Below, piece by piece: positions 60,443 through 64,000 of a stretch of 64,000 nt of DNA. Source of the DNA: Marivirga aurantiaca (GTDB lineage: Bacteria > Bacteroidota > Bacteroidia > Cytophagales > Cyclobacteriaceae); NCBI RefSeq assembly GCF_016679925.1, contig NZ_JAEQBW010000001.1, positions 496,001-560,000 on the forward strand, written 5' to 3'. Made by a program: the position numbers and the translations under genes. Positions within the stretch are counted from its first letter, which is position 1, and every line of letters begins with the position of its first letter. The notes beneath the pieces were generated by a model that saw nothing but the letters and a program-made list of their open reading frames with translations, was not told the origin of the DNA and did not search any database.

Positions 60443-60545
60443 GAACTTATATGGATTCTAAAAATAAATTACAAATGTTCGTCATTTGATTTTTATTTTC
60501 AGGTAGCTACAAATGATTCTCGTGTAATTGCCTAATAGGCTCTAT

Positions 60546-61733
60546 TTAATTTTCCAATGCAGCTACTCCCGGTAATGTTTTACCTTCCATATATTCAAGT
60601 AAAGCTCCGCCACCTGTAGAAACATAGCTTACTTTGTCACCAAAGCCTAAACTGTTAACGGCTGCTGCAGAGTCGCCACCACCTATTAAAGAAAAGGCTC
60701 CTTTTTCTGTGGCTTTTACTACAGATTCTGCTATTGATTTGGTTCCCTTGGCAAACTTCTCCATTTCAAACACTCCCATTGGACCATTCCATAGAATGGT
60801 TTTGGAATTCTCAATAGTCTGTTGGAAAATAGCGGTTGCTTCCGGTCCAATGTCAAGTCCCATCCAGCCGTCTTCAATAGAATGGTTTTGGGCCGTTTTG
60901 GTATTGGCATCTTCTGAAAATGCATCGGCTATGATTGAATCGATTGGTAATTTGAGGTCAACCCCTTTTGCCTTAGCTTTTTGTATTAATTCCCTGGCTA
61001 AATCTACCTTATCTTCTTCAACCAAAGAATTACCTATTTTCCCTCCCAATGCTTTAAAAAAGGTATAGGACATTCCACCACCAATGATCAGGTTGTCTAC
61101 CTTGTTCAAAAGTTTTTCAATAATTTGAATTTTATCTGAAATTTTGGCACCACCCATAATAGCGGTATAGGGTTTATCGGCTTTCTCTAACACTTTATCG
61201 GCATTCTTTATTTCAGCTGACATTACATGTCCGGCCATTTTATCGGTAAAAAATTTAGCCACTACTGTGGTAGAGGCATGTGCCCGGTGGGCAGTACCAA
61301 AGGCATCATTTACATATACATCGCCCAATTCGGAAAGGGATTTGGCGAACTCCTCATCACCTTTGGTTTCCCCATCGTAGAACCGCACATTTTCCAGTAA
61401 CAAAACTTCGCCTGCTTTCAATTCGCTTGCTTTATTTTTCGCTTTGTCGCCAACAGCCTCTTCACTGAAATGGACTTTTGTTTCATAAGCTTTTTCGAGT
61501 TCTTTTACAATGTGCCTAAGAGAAAATTTGTCTTCCGGGCCTTCTTTTGGCCTGCCCAGATGTGACATTAAAATCACTTTCCCCCCGTCATTTATTATTT
61601 TCTTTACTGTAGACACAGTAGCATCTATTCTGGTGTGGTCGGTTACCTCAAAGGCTTTGTTTAATGGAACATTTAAATCTACCCGTACTAAAGCTGTTTT
61701 GTTTTCAAATGAATAATCGTCTATGGTTCTCAT
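60546..61733 (-). CDS. pgk: Phosphoglycerate kinase
   Basis: A 395-residue glycolytic enzyme transferring phosphate from 1,3-bisphosphoglycerate to ADP. Seen: KTALVRVDLNVPLN (start), LMSHLGRPKEGP, VYVNDAFGTAHRAHAST, nucleotide-site GGAKISDKI and the C-terminal GGGDSAAAVNSLGFGDKVSY followed by STGGGALLEYMEGKTLPG. Full length. It follows the Sua5/TsaC gene by 27 bases on the same strand, an arrangement that suggests cotranscription. Confidence 0.97.
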   Translation of the reverse strand: MRTIDDYSFENKTALVRVDLNVPLNKAFEVTDHTRIDATVSTVKKIINDGGKVILMSHLGRPKEGPEDKFSLRHIVKELEKAYETKVHFSEEAVGDKAKNKASELKAGEVLLLENVRFYDGETKGDEEFAKSLSELGDVYVNDAFGTAHRAHASTTVVAKFFTDKMAGHVMSAEIKNADKVLEKADKPYTAIMGGAKISDKIQIIEKLLNKVDNLIIGGGMSYTFFKALGGKIGNSLVEEDKVDLARELIQKAKAKGVDLKLPIDSIIADAFSEDANTKTAQNHSIEDGWMGLDIGPEATAIFQQTIENSKTILWNGPMGVFEMEKFAKGTKSIAESVVKATEKGAFSLIGGGDSAAAVNSLGFGDKVSYVSTGGGALLEYMEGKTLPGVAALEN

Positions 61734-61760
61734 CTTGTATTTATTTTTAAAGTTGTCGAT

Positions 61761-62708
61761 TTAAATGGATGCTCTTTTTAATCTGTCATTGATGGCTTTG
61801 CCCAATCCTGTATTAGGTACTAGTTCAGTTAATATTATATCAACTGAACTTTCATCTAATAAACGAAGATAGGAAAATAGGTTTTTGGCAGCCTCATGCA
61901 TATCTTGTTTTTCGCTTAAAATATAGGACAAGTCTGCCTCACTATATTCCTTATGAAAAGACAATACTCCAATATTAAGTCCTTTACATTGGATCAATAA
62001 TTCTTCAATATTGCCTAAAATAATTTTCTTTCTTGGAGCATAATGGCTTTTTAGCATTCCCGGAGCATCCGGCTGCGAGCTAGAGTGCTCCATAACTTTA
62101 ACTTTACCAATAATGCTTTCAATTTCATTTACATCCAATCCCCCCAGTCTGTAAACTACCGGTTGATCTTTATCGAAACCTACAATGGTGGATTCGATAC
62201 CCACATTGCTAACTTCTCCATTCAGAATGTATTGGATTTTATCGCCTAATTGATTTTGTACATGCACCGCACTGGTAGGGGATATATAGCCAAAGGGATT
62301 GGCACTTGGAGCGGCTAAAGGATAATCCAAATTTTGTAATAGCTCTAATGCCACCGGATGATTAGGGATTCTGAAAGCAGCTCTGTCCAAACCTGAACAG
62401 GTTAGGTCTGGTACTTTATTGTTTCTTTTGAGCAGGATGGTAAGTGGGCCCGGCCAGAATTTATGGGCTAGCTCTATAGCTTCTTCAGGTATGTTTTCAG
62501 TATAAAGTTTGATGGCATCAATGCTATGGGTGTGTAAAATTAGCGGATCGAAATAAGGCCTGTTTTTTACTTCGAATATTTTACTGACAGCTTCAGTATT
62601 TAATGCATTTCCTGCCAGTCCGTACACAGTTTCGGTAGGAAGTCCTACTAACTCACCTCTATCAAGTAGGGATTTCGCTTTTTGAATGTTGTTGCCTATC
62701 TCTGCCAT
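61761..62708 (-). CDS. sua5: L-threonylcarbamoyladenylate synthase, long (Sua5) form
   Basis: A 315-residue enzyme that makes threonylcarbamoyl-AMP for the t6A modification of tRNA. The YrdC/TsaC domain (about 8-195) shows LVGLPTETVYGLAGNA, PLILHTHSIDA and FWPGPLTILLKRN and the ATP-site stretch APSANPFGYISPTSA. The extra C-terminal Sua5 domain (about 220-315, LKSHYAPRKKIILGN) distinguishes it from the short TsaC. Its partners TsaB, TsaD and TsaE are not in this window. Confidence 0.93.
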   Translation of the reverse strand: MAEIGNNIQKAKSLLDRGELVGLPTETVYGLAGNALNTEAVSKIFEVKNRPYFDPLILHTHSIDAIKLYTENIPEEAIELAHKFWPGPLTILLKRNNKVPDLTCSGLDRAAFRIPNHPVALELLQNLDYPLAAPSANPFGYISPTSAVHVQNQLGDKIQYILNGEVSNVGIESTIVGFDKDQPVVYRLGGLDVNEIESIIGKVKVMEHSSSQPDAPGMLKSHYAPRKKIILGNIEELLIQCKGLNIGVLSFHKEYSEADLSYILSEKQDMHEAAKNLFSYLRLLDESSVDIILTELVPNTGLGKAINDRLKRASI

Positions 62709-62806
62709 ATTTCTGCCGCTAATTTAGAGGAAAATTGCCTTAAGCCACAGATTTATGAAAAGAGAATTTTATATTTAAGTTACTAATCACCAAAACAGAA
62801 AATGAA

Positions 62807-62965
62807 ATGAGCAGAAAAACGAAAAATTTACTAAAGTTAGTAGCTATTATCCTTGTGATGATCTTAGTTTTTATGGAATTAGGAATTATTGCCATTCCGG
62901 CATTGGTTGCTTATAAATTTTGGTTGAGTGTTATTGCCTTCTGTATTGTGCTAATTGCATCCTGA
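62807..62965 (+). CDS. Small membrane protein (52 aa)
   Basis: An ATG-initiated 53-codon frame with a basic start (MSRKTKNLLK) and two closely spaced hydrophobic segments (about 11-34 and 39-51). It is preceded by an A-rich stretch (AAAACAGAAAATGAA) and followed at once by a stem-loop terminator, which supports it as a real short gene. No family can be named. It runs divergently from sua5. Confidence 0.55.
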   Translation: MSRKTKNLLKLVAIILVMILVFMELGIIAIPALVAYKFWLSVIAFCIVLIAS

Positions 62966-62968
62966 TTT

Positions 62969-63012
62969 AAAAAATACCACAAAACAATTATTCATTGCTT
63001 TGTGGTATTACT
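62969..63012. terminator. Bidirectional terminator between the small membrane gene and the TPR lipoprotein gene
   Basis: AATACCACAAA (62973-62983) pairs perfectly over 11 bp with TTTGTGGTATT (62999-63009) around a 15-base loop. It follows AAAAAA on the left, and ACTTATTTATTT follows on the right. It sits between converging genes. Confidence 0.75.
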
Positions 63013-63015
63013 TAT

Positions 63016-63723
63016 TTATTTGCAAAATTTATCCAATGCATTTTCTGCATCTTGAAAGCCTCTGTTTTTTGCTTTTACCAGATGATCGCAGCCCTCTTCC
63101 GGCTTGCCGGTATTTATTTTTATGAAGCCCAACCAATAAAAAGCTTCCCCACTTTCAGGATTCAATTCCAGTGTTGTATTTAACAACTTCTCTGCTTCCT
63201 CAAAGCCACCTAATTGGATAAAAACCTTTGCATTGTTTAGGTGGGGAATGTAATTATTAGGAGAAAGTTTGATGGCAAATCTATTATCCTCAATAGCAGC
63301 CTCATATTGCTTCAGTTCGAATAGTGTTGTACCCCTGTTGATGTACAAATCGGCATCATTGGGCTTTAGATTGATGGCCCTATTGTAATCTAATAATGCA
63401 TTTTCGTAATTATTTAGCTCCAGATGAGTATTTCCTCTATTATAGTACGGCTTATAATTGGAGGTATCCAATTCTATGTATTTGTTAAAATCCTCAATTG
63501 CTTTGGAGTATTCCTCTTTTTGAAAATAGGCAACCCCTCGCATATTGAGTGCATCCAAATTTGTATTATTAGTTGATAATGCTTTATTGAGGTAATTAAT
63601 AGCTTCGTCATAGGATTCTTCCTGCATTTTGGCCCTGCTTTCTTTTAATAGCGTTTCTTCCGATGGGTTACAGCTAAAAGTGAAAAGCATGATAATGAGT
63701 AAGTAGTTGATTTTTAGAGACAT
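63016..63723 (-). CDS. TPR-repeat lipoprotein
   Basis: A 235-residue protein with a lipoprotein signal (MLFTFSC, Cys18). Five to six canonical tetratricopeptide units follow, for example ALNMRGVAYFQKEEYSKAIE, PYYNRGNTHLELNNYENALL, LYINRGTTLFELKQYEAAIE and FYWLGFIKINTGKPEEGCDH. It is a likely outer-membrane or periplasmic scaffold; no partner is known. It differs from the TPR lipoprotein at 47186. Confidence 0.85.
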   Translation of the reverse strand: MSLKINYLLIIMLFTFSCNPSEETLLKESRAKMQEESYDEAINYLNKALSTNNTNLDALNMRGVAYFQKEEYSKAIEDFNKYIELDTSNYKPYYNRGNTHLELNNYENALLDYNRAINLKPNDADLYINRGTTLFELKQYEAAIEDNRFAIKLSPNNYIPHLNNAKVFIQLGGFEEAEKLLNTTLELNPESGEAFYWLGFIKINTGKPEEGCDHLVKAKNRGFQDAENALDKFCK

Positions 63724-63795
63724 TTTGCTTTAGTTATAATTATTGTAAAATGTGAAAAATATTACATGCATTAGAAAAACTGCTTTTGTGATAAA

Positions 63796-63823
63796 TTGTA
63801 ATCAGAAAAGCATGTTACATTTG
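63796..63823 (+). promoter_or_regulatory. Promoter for the small RNA candidate
   Basis: TTG (63796-63798), 17 bases, then TACATTTG (63816-63823), the same -7 sequence as the his promoter. Predicted start near 63830. Confidence 0.5.
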
Positions 63824-63829
63824 TAATAA

Positions 63830-63907
63830 GCTTTACGATTCATTTTTCAAATGAGCGTAATTTTAAGGTTGATAGTTTACCCCGGTTTGGTTCACCGGGG
63901 TTTTTTT
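63830..63907 (+). ncRNA. Candidate small RNA, about 78 nt
   Basis: Directly after a TACATTTG promoter comes a hairpin with TTACG/CGTAA and TCATTT/AAATGA stems (63833-63860), a short single-stranded stretch and an intrinsic terminator (63880-63907). No plausible peptide is encoded. The compact promoter-hairpin-terminator layout is that of a trans-acting small RNA; the alternative is a leader for something lost downstream. No known RNA family is recognised. Confidence 0.45.
63880..63907 (+). terminator. Intrinsic terminator (+ strand)
   Basis: CCCCGGT (63880-63886) pairs with ACCGGGG (63894-63900) around TTGGTTC, followed by seven T. There is no (+) strand gene upstream; the only source of a transcript is the promoter at 63796-63823. 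Confidence 0.8.
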
Positions 63908-64000
63908 ATGTCTTGTCATTTCTACTAACATTTTCAAATTCCAATATAAAATCCTTTCCAAATGCTTGAGCAGGAGTCAGGTAACCTCTTTTATTTTCTG
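63906..64000 (-). CDS. 3' end of an unidentified gene (truncated by window edge)
   Basis: A (-) strand frame enters from the right edge and ends with TAA at 63908-63906. The last 30 residues read ENKRGYLTPAQAFGKDFILE followed by FENVSRNDKT. The GYLTPAQAF stretch is reminiscent of transposase or integrase C-termini, but this is too little for a call. Confidence 0.4.
   Translation of the reverse strand, partial: ENKRGYLTPAQAFGKDFILEFENVSRNDKT

Overview
The window looks like an accessory-rich stretch of a Bacteroidota chromosome, most likely a marine, gliding-type member of the order Cytophagales. The reasons are low GC, type IX secretion (T9SS) cargo with type A and type B (CHU_C) C-terminal sorting domains, PorP/SprF-family partner proteins, promoters matching the Bacteroidota pattern (TTG or TTTG, about 17-20 nt, TAnnTTTG) and very few Shine-Dalgarno sequences. 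Genus and species cannot be settled from sequence reading alone. I see no tRNA, rRNA, CRISPR array, prophage or complete insertion sequence.

Layout. 1-9.2 kb: small housekeeping and stress genes: a DUF1801 fragment, DUF4407, a serine hydrolase, an ArsR-SRPBCC-DoxX-DUF4256 operon with a clear autoregulated promoter, a YdeI/OmdA protein, a stand-alone CheB and a secreted S15-type hydrolase. 9.5-31.2 kb: a T9SS surface-protein locus. Two very large paralogues (1690 and 2040 aa) share about 1130 N-terminal residues but end in different sorting domains (type A and type B). A third large protein (1059 aa, type B), two PorP/SprF proteins (one with a SPOR-like tail), a PorT-like barrel, a RAYT transposase flanked by REP palindromes, and a 3' fragment of a second PorT-like gene complete the locus. 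31.2-38.9 kb: small (-) strand genes: oxidoreductase, two Crp/Fnr regulators, AraC regulator, DoxX, peroxiredoxin-like, START and VOC proteins. 39-49.7 kb: lipoproteins, a large T9SS type A protein broken by an 83-bp tandem duplication, three direct copies of a structured repeat between genes, and several MITE-like elements. 49.7-53.4 kb: hisG-hisD-hisC behind a His-rich leader peptide and attenuator; the operon stops at a cluster of REP palindromes with an inserted MITE. 54-64 kb: core genes (OsmC, branching enzyme, RidA, DNA_pol_B_exo2 nuclease, rnr, pgk, sua5/tsaC, TPR lipoprotein) and a candidate small RNA.

How the parts fit. The 9.5-31.2 kb genes would export large repeat-rich adhesins through T9SS. 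Each type B adhesin has a PorP/SprF gene next to it, as in sprB-sprF, and the type A paralogue does not. The short repeats form distinct families: REP palindromes with a GTG-TCT-CAC core (matching the local RAYT), a 90-bp palindromic MITE with 10-bp target duplications at both copies, a 269-bp element with 13-bp terminal inverted repeats, GCCTGCCCCG hairpins, and a leader repeat that ends in a start codon used by three secreted-protein genes. The most checkable new-looking items are the his attenuator, the MITE pair, the leader repeat, the 83-bp duplication and the small RNA candidate at the right edge.
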